Assembly: GCA_030737875.1 (NCBI GenBank)
Contig: CM060926.1
Span: forward strand, 168,167,079-168,231,078
Reading direction: 5' to 3'
DNA from: Allium sativum
Taxonomy: Eukaryota; Streptophyta; Magnoliopsida; Asparagales; Amaryllidaceae
DNA: 64,000 bases
Position numbers and translations under genes: made by a program. This document shows, piece by piece, positions 1 to 11,595 of the stretch. Every line of letters starts with the position of its first letter. The stretch's first letter is position 1. The notes under the pieces are model-generated. The model saw nothing but the letters and a program-made list of their open reading frames with translations. It did no database searches and was not told the origin of the DNA.

Positions 1-233
1 ATAGTGGGATTATGTACTTCTTTATTTTGATGGATATTGTACTTGACTTTTATTGTGGTTTTATGATGTAACCAGACATGTTTTACTTCCGCTGTTATGA
101 GATGATGTTTTAAATTTCAAGTACTATTTATATCTGTCTTGTTGTAATTTTTCTGTTCTATATTCACTAAAATACTCCACCGATGCTATGGCATTCCCTT
201 AGTGAGTGATCATAGCGGGAGTGGGGTGTTACA
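1..233 (+). repeat. 3' end of a Ty3/gypsy LTR, inserted in the SIRE-like 5' LTR
   Basis: The segment ends in GGGGTGTTACA and closely matches the end of the Ty3 LTR at 22612-22788 plus 33389-33450, including the shared stretch around ATCTGTCTTGTTG. Immediately after the terminal CA the sequence becomes the SIRE-like LTR, matching position 14683 of the other copy. The first five bases there (AATAT, 234-238) are the probable right target duplication. The rest of the element lies before the window, so whether this is a solo LTR or a full element cannot be told. Confidence 0.85.
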
Positions 234-3200
234 AATATTATATTTCAAACACTCAAACAGTACAATTATTTACAACTCCACTATTTAATCACTTCACATA
301 ATTTGTACTTGTAAATACACAGTATAGGATAAACAAATTTTGTTTGACGACAATAAAATAATATTTTATTTCAATCAAATTTGTTTATTACATGTATCAG
401 TACAATTCTCTCACAGCTCCTCAGTACAGTTCATTCATTGTCACTCAGCTATACATACACAATAGATACGCAGTTACTTTATATATATATACATTGACTC
501 ATATACAGTTTCAGACTCATATTTGACACTACACACTGTCTTCTTGTCTTCAGTCTTCAATCTTCTGTCTTCACTGCTTACAGTCAGTCCAGTCATCACC
601 TGCTTACCTGTCAAATAAAACAGAAACACACACAGTACACTGCAACAAGAATAATTTTCAAAACACATGCGAATATAAATTTTATTTTGAAAATTTTATA
701 TGCCTCAGATTTCTGGTGTGTTTCTCATCATTTTTCATGACTTGATCTGATTTATAAAACCATCAATCTGTGTCTAGACAGCTTGTGATATTCACAGTAA
801 TACACTGTAAATACCACAAGGTAGACAGTATGTATAAACAATGCAGGGACAGGAAAACTTGACTGATGGCTGCATATACACACGTGTATAAATATACACG
901 TGTGCACTGCCTCGCCAATCAGCGCGCAACTGAGGAGTAGCCACTTGGACCTTCTCGACTCAGTGCACATGTCAACACACATCAAAATGGTCGAGCCAAT
1001 CCCAAGACTGCTCAGCAAATAATAAAGCCAAAGTGAAATCAACTCAATAGCTCAAGTGGTCGAGCCATTACAAGACAGGTATGAAAGCATGCAACAGCAA
1101 TGGTTCAAGTGTGGAGCTATAAGGCATTTCATAACAATCAAGTTATAATACAATGTGCACAAGAATGGTCAAAGCAGCAAGCACAAGCCCAAGTATATAC
1201 AAGTGTTCAAGTTGCAAGTGCAGCAAGTGGTCGGATCAAGCCAAACATGGTCGAGAGTAATACAAGTACAAACATGTACTCATAGCATGAATAAGCAAAC
1301 AGGTGGGAACAACAATATACACTCACATGAAGATCACACAAAGAAGTGCAACTATACTTTCAGTCGATATAATCATGGTTTGGCTACAAAATGGTCAAGC
1401 AACATTACATAAAAGTATACAACATGGTTCAGCATGGTGAATGGAGCTGATACAGCAAGACATGAAGGTGCAAAAAGGTCAAAGTCGCATGACAAGCATG
1501 TGATACACAGCAAAAATCTGATGGCCGAGACATGTACATATCAAATAAATGATGCACAAGAACATGAAGGTGAACCATATAAGCAATGACAAGAGTAACA
1601 ATTATATTTCCAGATGTCTAGAATATCCAGTGGGACAACAACGCTTAATTCCAGTTTTGTGTTGATGTGTTCAGAGATGTGTAAACAAGTTTTTGGAAAG
1701 AATTCAAGGAAAGTGTTAATCAGCTAATTGGAATGCAAGAATCAATGATTCCAGAAATATAGCATGGTGACAAGGCAGAATTCAATCTCGTCATTTTTAT
1801 ATGGGTTCCATTTTTTTATGCATACATATCAGGCTGCAAAATCATCAAGTAGATTCACAGCATGACAACAAATAAAGCAAGAGAACAAATCATGGGAGAA
1901 ATCACAGTTTCCAGTTTTGAGAAGATTGTTTTGGCGAGTACACATCAGTGAAATCAGAGGAAATGAATTTGGAAATTTATCACTCAAGTTTATTTCCAGA
2001 AAAATAATGGGCATGTTGTTTATTGGCAAGAAGTAAATTCATTGTTTCCGGTTTTACAAATCACTTATCAATCAGTGAATTGGATAAATGCTACAAAAAA
2101 AAACATTTCTTTTGTGTGGCAAGAATTTATTTCAGATTTTATCATGCCATATCAAAGCCGAGCAACAAATTGCCAAAATCACGCAGCATTTCAAAAGAGG
2201 AAAACAGCACAAAAGGCTTCAATCTTTCTAGAATTTATTCAATGACAGACAATCAAATTGCAAAGGGGGCAATTGATTTTACAAATTACTTTCATCGATG
2301 GCCATTTTCAAAAACCAGGTTCAAAATTTAAATCGAAGAACCAAAAAGGGAAAGCGTGCAAATCAGGGAACAATCAGCCAAGTCATTCATATCGAAATCA
2401 GAGAATATACGGATTTTAATAATCCTATAACTACACCAATCATCACTGGAAAACATCCATCGAAACCAGAAAACAATTCGAAAGAAATTCAAAGAGAAAT
2501 AAGTCAGAGAGCTCACTTTTTAGGGTTTCGATAGAGAACAAATCCCAAATCGAAGTATCATAGAGCAACATAGTTTCGAGCATCAAAGAGAAATCCAGAT
2601 CAACATCAACCGATCGATTTGAGGGAAGAAGAAACCCTAATCCCCAATTTGAGGCCGCCATTTTTGAGTTCCAGAGCAAAAGAGAACGGGCTGAACTAAT
2701 TTGAAAAGGGCCTGCCAAGAAATGAAAAGGAGCTTGGGCTTTGTTTTTTAAAAAGGGGATGACCCTTTATTACTAAACTCCTTTATCTTCTTTTAGGGTT
2801 TTTATTTGTTTAATTCATGTTGTATTTCATTTTTGTTTTGTAAACCGTCTCATGCAGTTTCTAGAATTCTGTAAAAATCTAGGGGAGAATCAGTCAGGGT
2901 GTTGACTGTCAGTTTCAGAGTCTGTAAAATCTGGGTTACGGATTACAGGGTTGTAATTCGGGGAAATCTGATCGAGGGGATATTGGTCAGTCTACGGTTT
3001 TGAGCGTAGGGTTAGGACAGGAGCAGGCGCTGCGAGTGTACATGGTCCTGTATGCGGGATATGTTCTATCACCTAGTAGAAACCTTAGAAATGCAGCAGT
3101 AGGCAGAGTTTTGCCGAAGCTGGGTATATCTGTGTGTGATTTATTTTTGCATTTCTGTTTCTGCTATATTCTGTGATCTGCTTATCTTGTTAGATTTTTA

Positions 3201-3266
3201 AATTCAGTTAAAAACTTTGATAAACCCTATTCACCCCCCCCCTCTAGGGTTAATCTAGATCCAACA
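234..3266 (+). repeat. 5' LTR of SIRE-like element, first 193 bases displaced
   Basis: It aligns with 14683-17716 along its whole length with only scattered substitutions by eye, and ends in GATCCAACA directly before the primer-binding site. The missing first 193 bases should lie beyond the Ty3 insertion at the window edge. Small frames inside it have no supported product. Confidence 0.9.
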
Positions 3267-3268
3267 AG

Positions 3269-3280
3269 TGGTATCAGAGC
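3269..3280 (+). promoter_or_regulatory. Primer-binding site, initiator-Met tRNA type
   Basis: TGGTATCAGAGC stands two bases after the 5' LTR end (CCAACA). This is the usual plant retrotransposon sequence complementary to the 3' end of initiator methionine tRNA, which primes minus-strand DNA synthesis. It fixes the LTR/interior boundary. Confidence 0.95.
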
Positions 3281-3304
3281 AGGTATTTTTTTAACTCTAG
3301 AGTC

Positions 3305-4750
3305 ATGGGTAAACCTAGTTGTCTGTCTAGCGAGAGTCAGTCCAGTTCATCTCCAACTATTTTCACTGGAACAGATTTTTTAAACTGGAAATCCAAAATG
3401 GAATTTTATTTAAAATCTGTTAATATTAAATGTTGGGATGTTGTTATCAATGGGTACGATATGGTAGATAAAGTTTTTAATTCTCGTGCTACACATATTC
3501 TTTATTCTCATCTTGATGATAATCAATACAGTCTGATTTCCCATTGTTTAACTGCGCAGGAAATTAGGACAGCTCTCAATACGGAGTATGGGCAAATTGA
3601 CAACAACTACTCAAAATCCCGAAATATCAACTCAGATTCAGATCAACGCTTGAAAGGAGAAACAGATAGATCAAACGATGGAGAATCAACAGATGGTGAA
3701 ACAGAAAATTTCTCTTACGAAGATTTAATTTATATGTGTGCTGATCTAAATAAGTCTGTCGATAAACTACAATCTAAAAATAAAAGTCTAAAATCTAAAA
3801 ATTCTGAGTTGACCGGCAAAATTGATGATTTGGAATCACAGCTTGAATATTTCAAAAATCCTTCAAATTCTGATTGCAAAAATTGTTTGAAACTGAAAAC
3901 CAATCTTGTTCATCTCAATAAAAATATTCAAAAGTTTGAAAAAGAAACTTTGATCTTAAAAGAAAACAAGATTGAGTTATCAAGTTTGAATAATTTTTTA
4001 CAAAAGGAATTTGAAATTTTTAAGAATGATATATATTCCAAATTTGAAATTGCTGAAAAGGAGAATTTGTTGAAATCCGATTTGATTTTAAAAGAGCTGG
4101 AAAATGAGATTGAGAAATCCAAGAAATTTGAGTTTGAAAAACAAAAACTCTTTGAATCTGAAATTGATGAATCCCAAGCCAAAATTAAATTGCTTGAAAA
4201 TGAGAATTTGGTTTTGAAACAGTCCAATGTTGAACAGAAGATTGCTATAAATAATTGCTCAAATTTATTAAAAGAAAATAGCAATCTAAAATCCAAAATT
4301 CAACGATTAGAATCAACTTTGGATAATTTTTCTAATGGGGAAAAATCGTTGAATATGCTGTTACAAAACCAAGTTTCTATTGGAAATAAATCTGGTCTTG
4401 GCTTCGGGAAAAATAATGTTTTTGGAAAACAAAATTCAAATGATTTGAAAAATCCTTCAAAATGCTTTGAAAAAAATCTTTTTGAAAACTCAAACTTTGA
4501 TAATCCCAAAGGATTTTTGAATCAAAAACATGATGTGAATTTGTTTTATAACAAACCATTTAAACAATCTTGGATCCCAAATAAAAATAAAACGACTTCA
4601 ATTAAATTCAAACAGATTTGGGTCCCGAAAGGTACAAAGGTTGATTCGAATGGTTTGCTATATAAACAGGTTTGGGTACCAAAAGATTTGAACAAAACTG
4701 TGAGTGGTTTCACAAATTTTGTTAGACCGCTCGATTCTCTCAACTGTTAG
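3305..4750 (+). CDS. SIRE-type gag-like protein, 481 residues, intact frame
   Basis: This is the only long open frame in the window. Residues 18-51 carry the N-terminal Copia gag signature: FTGTDFLNW with W28, then WDVV with W44 and a GY pair at 50-51. From about residue 95 the usual central gag core seems to be missing; an acidic Ser/Asp/Asn stretch follows directly. Residues of about 130-360 are rich in Lys, Glu, Leu, Asn and Ser with long heptad-like runs (predicted coiled coil). The tail has three spaced tryptophan motifs, KQSWIP (420), KQIWVPK (436) and KQVWVPK (454), a feature I associate with SIRE gag. No CCHC zinc knuckle is visible. The ATG lies 25 bases after the primer-binding site. 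In SIRE elements gag builds the particle; here it is inferred to serve a non-autonomous element needing pol from elsewhere. Family assignment is good, function inferred. Confidence 0.8.
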   Translation: MGKPSCLSSESQSSSSPTIFTGTDFLNWKSKMEFYLKSVNIKCWDVVINGYDMVDKVFNSRATHILYSHLDDNQYSLISHCLTAQEIRTALNTEYGQIDNNYSKSRNINSDSDQRLKGETDRSNDGESTDGETENFSYEDLIYMCADLNKSVDKLQSKNKSLKSKNSELTGKIDDLESQLEYFKNPSNSDCKNCLKLKTNLVHLNKNIQKFEKETLILKENKIELSSLNNFLQKEFEIFKNDIYSKFEIAEKENLLKSDLILKELENEIEKSKKFEFEKQKLFESEIDESQAKIKLLENENLVLKQSNVEQKIAINNCSNLLKENSNLKSKIQRLESTLDNFSNGEKSLNMLLQNQVSIGNKSGLGFGKNNVFGKQNSNDLKNPSKCFEKNLFENSNFDNPKGFLNQKHDVNLFYNKPFKQSWIPNKNKTTSIKFKQIWVPKGTKVDSNGLLYKQVWVPKDLNKTVSGFTNFVRPLDSLNC

Positions 4751-6832
4751 GTACCGAAGATAGCTGGGGAACTGCTGTGCTGAAAAGAGATTGATTTCAG
4801 GCTGTCATTTTGTTTGTATTCTTTACAGTTCCTTGGCCAAGATTGGATGAGTTAGAAATTCTGTTTTACATCGTCTGTCTGGTATGATTTCTAAACTCAT
4901 CTGTGTAAATATATTTTTTATTATTTTTCTTCTACCCTTTCTATTTTTGTTTTGTTTTTTGTTTTGTCACTGCCATATCTTTGTTTATTTTTTGCTCCAT
5001 TAACTTCCAATTGCAAAACTCATATTTGTCTGGAAATTCATTTTATTTGTAGAAAACTCTCGTGTTTATAATCATTTCCAGATCTTGAATTTATTTGTGT
5101 AAAAATCTGCAATTGTTTTGAAGTTTATTTTCCTGATTCTGAATTCATAACGGTGTTGTTGTATTCATGTCATATCTTGAACACTGTTAATTAATTTGAA
5201 TTCTAAATTTTTGAAGATCTGAAAATTGATGGAATTTAACACACTTTTGCTATTCAGAGTTTATTCTAATTCATTTTAGAAAAGCTCAAAATATTATACT
5301 CATTGCAGCACTTTGTTATTTATCAGTTGTGACAATTCCAGTAATTTTTTTTGGGATTGGCTTAAACCAGTGATACATCTTGAAAATCATAGTTAGTCAT
5401 GATCATTATAGTTAAAATTTGTTTGTTTGAAATCATCTGAAACTATTGATATTCTGAATAATCACACACCTCCTACATTTGAAATTATCAACCTTGTGTG
5501 ACTGATTCATTATATTTCAAAACTTGACATTGATTCAAGTGATTTCAAATAAATTATTTTGGGTCATGAATATCTATCAAACCTGATGTAAATGATATGA
5601 TTTTCTTTGGGCTTGTCTGAAATTCTTGTGAAAAACGCTTTGAAAAATTGGTCTTAAATCTCTCTACTATTTCATGGTTATTTGATGTGAATGATTGTTT
5701 GTTTAAAATCATTTGAAATTATTGATTTATTGAATCACACATATATTCTGAATGTGAAAATAATAATTTGGTGTGATCGATTCATTGAATCTAGAGATTT
5801 TTCTTATTCCTCAAATGATTTCAAATAAACGGTAGTTCTAATCTTGGATCATGAATGTTCTTATGTGATCATCCTCAGACAAGTCTGATGTGATATTGTG
5901 TTCTGCACTGCTCTGATACTGTTCTTAGATAATTGCTTATTTTTTGATTTGTCTGCTTGGGCTTTAAATTTCTGTTGTCTGTGATATCACAGTTTGTCTC
6001 CATTGTCTTGGTAAAATCTTCGAGAAAACGAGAACAAGTGGTATCAGAAGTACTTATACTTGTTTCACCCATCTGTACTGAGATTCAAATTTTCACCTTG
6101 TATAGATCCATACATTTTTTTTCCTTATACAAATAAATGTGCTAAATTTGTCTGGCTGGGTTTGTGTTTAAATTTCTTTGATCTGGGATGTCCATGATGG
6201 TCCATCAGGGTGTAATTAAAATCCTCAAGAGGGAGACTACAATTAGTATCAGATGTGCTGAATTATTATTTTTGTATATATTTTAATCACTCTTGTCATG
6301 TATAGCTCTTCATGTTTCTCTTTTAATTGGTTTTCAATTTTAAATTTTTTATTGATTATTCCTTCAGAAATTGAAATCAATATCCAAATTGAACTGTATT
6401 TATAATTCACCAAAATTATTCAGATTTTGAAATTTTGATGAATTGTGACTGCAGTATATTTCATAACAAGAGGAGATATTATTTGAATTTTCATGATGGT
6501 TGAACAATTATTATAATATCTTTGAATTGGCCATTATTTCACGATCTTCTACTTTATCTATCATCTCTCTGCCATCCATTATAGCTCTATATTAATGTGG
6601 AGAGTTTATTTTGTTTAAAAAATCTTTTTGAATAAACAGTGAAAATATTTGTGATGGAATTGTGGTCATGTTATTACTCAGAATTAGTGAAATTGAGAAT
6701 TTTCAATGATCCCGGTACAGTTGGTCATATTTCATAATATAATTAATTTAGAAATTTATTTCACAGTCCATTTCAGTACCCACCACATTTCTATCATTCA
6801 TATTGGTTATATATACCGAGGAGTTTTTGTAA
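4751..6832 (+). other. Non-coding interior of the SIRE-like element
   Basis: The stretch is AT-rich with no frame resembling pol. It contains two diverged copies of an imperfect palindrome (about 5420-5600 and 5690-5865), flanked by TTTGAAATCA-type and inverted GATTTCAAATAAA-type arms. It also holds a second primer-site-like motif at about 6035 (AACAAGTGGTATCAGA) and a weaker one at about 6245. Confidence 0.6.
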
Positions 6833-6837
6833 TAACC
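6833..6837. repeat. Left target-site duplication of the giant solo LTR
   Basis: GTTTT directly precedes TGTAATAACC and is repeated at 13609-13613 directly after the terminal TGTCA. Confidence 0.8.
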
Positions 6838-7814
6838 CGCAAAATCTGGGCCAGTTTAAAATTTTTATTTTGGCAATTTTAGCGAATTTTGAATATTTAA
6901 AATAGATTATTTTAAATATAATCGACGAGAAATTTATTTTGAATATAATTCGACGTATATATTATACGCGTCGTCGTTAGAATATAAAATATTTATATAT
7001 AATTATAAATAGAATTGAAAATGGCGCGGTAGTTCGATAATTCGATTTCAAACTTCAATTGAATGTACCGGGTGCAAAACAATCCGGATTTTAGTGAAAC
7101 CAAAAATAATGGGATCTAATTGATAATATCTTTCCAACGAATCCGAAAAATCAAAAGTTCGTAGCGGGAATCAAAAGATATGTCCAGTTGAAAATTCTGA
7201 ATAGTCGCTATGGAATTCAGGCCCTTAAAAATGGACATTTTGCAAACGACCTCGGATTTCGACGAAACCAGTTTTGTTGGGTCCGTGATGTCAAGTTATT
7301 GCTAGGTTTCAAATTTCATAATTTTTCGAATCAATATGTGAGCGTGGCAAAGGAAAACGTGTTTTGACCATTTCAGTTGATTTTAATCGACTGGAAGATG
7401 GCCATTTTTCCAACGGTCTCAGAATTCGACGAAACTAGTTTTGTTAGGACCGTATCGTCAATACGAAGCTAGAAAATATTTTTCTGGAATTTTTCTAGTT
7501 AGTATGTGACCCCAGTAATTTGAAATGTACGTTTAAAATTCAATATAGTGATTTAAATGTAAATTTAACGAAAACTGATTGTAACAGCCGAATCAGCTTA
7601 CGATACATATCCCATTGTGTTCGGAATGGGGGTAAAACGCTATGGACGACAGGCGGTGGACCTCGTTTAGAGGTCGTTTGAAAAAGTTGACTTTTTGAAT
7701 TAAAATAAAATAATTAAATAATTAAATTAATAAAAAAAAATTTAAATCTCCCCCTTTTTAACCCAGGCCCCCCCCCCGTTTACTTTTGTAATCGATTTTA
7801 AATAAAAAAAAAAA

Positions 7815-8135
7815 AAAGAAGACGGAGCAGCCGCCGAAGTTCATCGCGCCTCCACTGGGAGATCCGCCGCCCACCTCCGCCGTCGCTTGCGAGTGAAGAC
7901 CACCATCGATCCCCCCCCTGCAGCCACGAATCCCCTCCTCCACGCGAGACCGATCCCTTCTCTCCCCTTTCCTCCAGTAAACCGACGCCGCGTCCTTCCC
8001 GTAACCCCCAAACGCCCTGCCTCCTGAACCACCTCCGCACCACCAACCACCTCCGGCGCGAACCCTAGAACCGCGAGCACCCCTCCGAGCAGCATCGAAC
8101 CCCTCCCTCCTAGCTCAGCGAGAAAAGGTGAGTTT
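7815..8135 (+). promoter_or_regulatory. GC-rich leader-like segment ending in a strong splice donor
   Basis: An abrupt switch from AT-rich DNA to a C-rich block (CCGCC and CCTCC runs) ends at AAAAG followed by GTGAGT (donor at 8128). A possible acceptor, ACATATGTAG, ends at 8823 after a T-rich run. The 696 bases between are almost entirely tandem repeats. The composition looks like a plant 5' untranslated exon followed by a repeat-filled intron within the LTR transcript. Splicing is an inference. Confidence 0.4.
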
Positions 8136-8144
8136 TTTTTATAT

Positions 8145-8264
8145 TCTGTTTTAATTTAAAAACTGATTTCTGTTTTAATTTAAAAACTGATTTCTGTTTT
8201 AATTTAAAAACTGATTTCTGTTTTAATTTAAAAACTGATTTCTGTTTTAATTTAAAAACTGATT
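8145..8264 (+). repeat. 24-bp tandem repeat, five copies
   Basis: The unit CTGTTTTAATTTAAAAACTG plus ATTT is repeated five times almost without change, then decays into related A/T runs up to about 8370. Confidence 0.9.
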
Positions 8265-8388
8265 TTATAAGATTTTAAAACTGATTTTAAAATAGGATAA
8301 AAACTGTTTTTTTTAAGATTAAAAACTGATTTTTTGAAAAGCTTTAAAAACTGATTTAAAAACTGATTTTCGATTCAAACTTTAAAAG

Positions 8389-8816
8389 TAAAAATCAGAT
8401 TTTTATATATTGAAAGCCGAATTAAAAATCAGATTTTTATATATTGAAAGCCGAAGTAAAAATCAGATTTTTATATATTGAAAGCCGAAGTAAAAATCAG
8501 ATTTTTTATATATTGAAAGCCGAAGTAAAAATCAGATTTTTATATATTGAAAGCCGAAGTAAAAATATAATTTTTACATATTGAACTTCGAACTAAAAAT
8601 TCGATTTTTATATATTGAACTTTGAACTAAAAATTCGATTTTTATATATTGAACTTTGAACTAAAAATTCGATTTTTATATATTGAACTTTGAACTAAAA
8701 ATTCGATTTTTATATATTGAACTTCGAACTAAAAATTCGATTTTTATATATTGAATAGCGAACTAAAAATTCGATTTTTATATATTGAATAGCATAGTAA
8801 AAATTCGATTTTTACA
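8389..8816 (+). repeat. 34-bp tandem repeat, about 12.5 copies in three subtypes
   Basis: Each unit has a core TAAAAATnnGATTTTTATAT, then TTGAA and a variable tail. The first five copies end AAGCCGAAG/T, the next group ends ACTTTGAAC or ACTTCGAAC, and the last two end ATAGCGAAC or ATAGCATAG. The blockwise tails suggest stepwise local amplification. Confidence 0.9.
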
Positions 8817-9126
8817 TATGTAGTGGCTACGGGCAACGAAGATGACGAAGATGCGATACGATGAAGATTTCTATCAAATGAAGAGCCGTGGAGCTAGGAT
8901 AGCTATAAGTGAGAATTTCTCACTCTTCAATTTTATTTCTAGTTATATATATATACTAGGATGCAGACGGTGCTTAGTAGCACCCGACACAATCGTCCAC
9001 AGACCATGGACTTGTTTGTTTGACTGTTTGGTGATTGATTGCGATATTGGTTTGAATGTGGTTTGTGGTGTGAAAAATCGAATCGATAAATTGGTTAGGA
9101 TTAGACGTGCGCCGTTATAAGGCGAA

Positions 9127-9249
9127 GGAGTAAGGCTAGGTTAGACCCTTACTCCAAATTTTGTGGTTTGCATAACGAAAGTGAATTTGATTGATGTGTG
9201 AATGGCGTGGGCCTTCACTAGACCGGGGATAAGGCTAGGCCTTGTCCCG
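9127..9249 (+). other. Pair of hairpins sharing an AAGGCTAGG loop side
   Basis: 9127-9155 pairs GGAGTAAGG with CCTTACTCC (nine base pairs). 9224-9249 pairs CGGGGATAAGG with CCTTGTCCCG (one bulge, one G-U type pair). Both contain AAGGCTAGG in the 3' part of the left arm and loop, while the outer stem bases differ on both sides. Confidence 0.6.
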
Positions 9250-9899
9250 TTTCTAGTATCGTGCCGTTATGCCGCCGAAATTTTCTAAAATATGTTAGAA
9301 AATAAAAATATCATTTTATTGTGTAAATGAATTGAATAGAAATTCATAGGTTGAAATAAAATGTTTTATCGTTAAAAATATAATTTTTAACGTGAATGTG
9401 AATAAATGAATAGTTATAAACAAATCGGCCGATTTGTTTGTATATACACTGATTTGACTGATATTGATTGGGTCGATAAATTTCACACATCGCCCAACTG
9501 CACAAATAAAATCTGTGCTTGATTGTTTGAAACCCCACACGGGTGTTGGGATGAAATTTGAAGTTCACTCATCCTGATTGATTAAATATGTCGATCGATT
9601 GATTGACAGGCTGTTATAAGCGTTAGATATCTATATTTGATGCTTATACAGTGTAGTGCACTTTGGTTGATGGTTGATTATTTTTCAATGCTATTATACA
9701 TGTGTTGTATGAAAATCCATATAATTAACTTTATATGGTAATTGATTGGGCCTCATTCCAGTTTTGAAATAGAAATATTTGAAATAGAATATTTAATAAT
9801 AGAAATTTATGAAGCCGTGTTGATTAGATTGACGCCATTTTGACGTGAACGATATTTATATCGATTTTATTCATTTTAAAATGAATTAAAAAGTAATTT

Positions 9900-10410
9900 T
9901 GAAAACGATTTCGAAATGAATTGAATTGAAAACGATTTCGAAATGAATTGAATTGAAAACGATTTCGAAATGAATTGAATTGAAAACGATTTCGAAATGA
10001 ATTGAATTGAAAACGATTTCGAAATGAATTGAATTGAAAACGATTTCGAAATGAATTGAATTGAAAACGATTTCGAAATGAATTGAATTGAAAACGATTT
10101 CGAAATGAATTGAATTGAAAACGATTTCGAAATGAAGTGAATTGAAAACGAATTTCGAAATAAAGTGAATTGAAAACGATTTCGAAATGAAGTGAATTGA
10201 AAACGAATTCGAAGTGAATTGAAAACGATTTCGAAATAAAGTGAATTGAAAACGATTTCGAAATGAAGTGAATTGAAAACGATTTCGAAATGAAGTGAAT
10301 TGAAAACGAATTCGAAGTGAATTGAAAACGATTTCGAAATAAAGTGAATTGAAAACGATTTCGAAATAAAGTGAATTGAAAACGATTTCGAAATGAAGTG
10401 AATTGAAATG
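9900..10410 (+). repeat. 27-bp tandem repeat block, about 18-19 copies
   Basis: The unit GAAAACGATTTCGAAATGAA plus TTGAATT is homogeneous in the first ten copies. After about 10130 it changes to a variant with AAGTGAATT and shortened units (GAATTCGAAGTG). Because 27 is a multiple of three, one minus-strand frame stays open for 197 codons of an FRNRFQFxS repeat; this is regarded as a by-product. Confidence 0.9.
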
Positions 10411-11280
10411 AATTCAAATTGAATTGAAATTTGAATTGAATAGAAATGAATTTTAAAACGAATCTATAAAGAAGAATTCAATTGTGATTTGAATTGAAAA
10501 GGAAGTTGAAAAATGTTTTTGAAACGAATTCAAAACTATTTATATAATTCGTTTTAAATAGAAATCGACGATGTAAATATTATATATATTATATATATAA
10601 TATAATGGCCTGAATAGAACGCGCCGCGCCGCGGCAGTTCGTGAATTTCGACCATTTATTTCAAACGGACATTACGGGAGATCCGACCGTCGGATTCTCC
10701 TAAAACCGGAACCATTGGGTTCGTATCGAAAAGAGCTTTCTAACGAATGTTAGAAATTTGAAATCTAACGGTTGGATTTGGAGATACGTCCAAATCAAAT
10801 TTGAAAAAGGTCGCTGTAAGTGCAGTTCGATGGTCGTTGTTGGAAATCGACTGTACGGGCCTTGATAAAATTATTAAAAATAGTAATAATTTGTGTAAAA
10901 TCATAAGAAGTGATTTGAGAAGAATTGGGATGAAAAACTCCATATTTGAAAAGATAAAAATAGATTTTTATCGAAATGAACTAGTTTTGAACTAGAATTA
11001 TAATTCTATTTATTTTTAAATAAATAAATTGAATTTGAAATGGTTTTAAAAATAACCAAAATTTCCAATGATTGCATTGGAGTGGATTGGGATCGAAATT
11101 GTCTTCGGAATATTTCGATGTTGGGAATTCGTGATTATACAGGTGTTGTAATGGAAATTTGAAAGATATATATTTATATCGTTATTTCCAATACGACATT
11201 TGTTAGTCGTAGAATTCGATATTGAATATAAGCCGATATATTTTCTATTCAGAGCCTTGTATTGAATATCGAATGTGATT

Positions 11281-11532
11281 TGGGTTTGTCGTGAATGGTG
11301 TCTTTACTAACACTGTTCTTGAACCCAGTTGAGAAAAGATTAAATCTTTTTATTTAGATTTAATGAAGTGTACCAATTAAATAATATTTAATTGGAATTG
11401 AATTGATATTGATTTTTGGGTTTATCGTGAACAGTGTTTTAAATAACACTCGTTCTTTAACCCGATAATTAATGAATGTGATTTTGGGTTTATCGTGAAC
11501 TGTGTTTTAAAAGACACTGATTCTTTAACCCA
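11281..11532 (+). other. Three copies of a nested hairpin (TGGGTT...AACCC)
   Basis: Copies lie at 11281-11327, 11417-11463 and 11485-11532. Each has an outer stem TGGGTT/AACCCA (AACCCG in the second), then T(A/G)TCGTGAA on the left, an inner stem of GTGT/ACAC type, and TTCTT on the right. The inner stems vary but still pair (AGTGTT/AACACT in the middle copy), while the unpaired flanks are conserved. Confidence 0.6.
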
Positions 11533-11595
11533 GTTAAAGATTAAAACTAAGTGGAGTTTTAATGAATCTTTAATTAGATTGAGATGATCGAGAAT

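Noticed and set aside
1..3266. Duplicated 3-kb segment (also 14.7-17.7 kb) as a segmental duplication of a host gene
   Set aside because: The primer-binding site after the first copy and the purine tract before the second show that they are LTRs.
3928..4743. Minus-strand frames of 60-122 codons opposite the gag-like gene
   Set aside because: They mirror the Lys/Glu-rich coiled coil on the other strand and have no independent motif.
8145..8816. Regularly spaced repeats resembling a CRISPR array
   Set aside because: The units are contiguous with no unique spacers, and the context is a plant LTR.
8842..9120. 92-codon frame after the 34-bp repeats in the giant solo LTR
   Set aside because: No recognisable domain. 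It begins just after the possible splice acceptor, so it was considered, but composition and length are those of chance.
9824..10417. 197-codon minus-strand frame with FRNRFQFxS repeats
   Set aside because: It exists because the 27-bp satellite unit is a multiple of three; no start context, domain or non-repeat body supports a protein.
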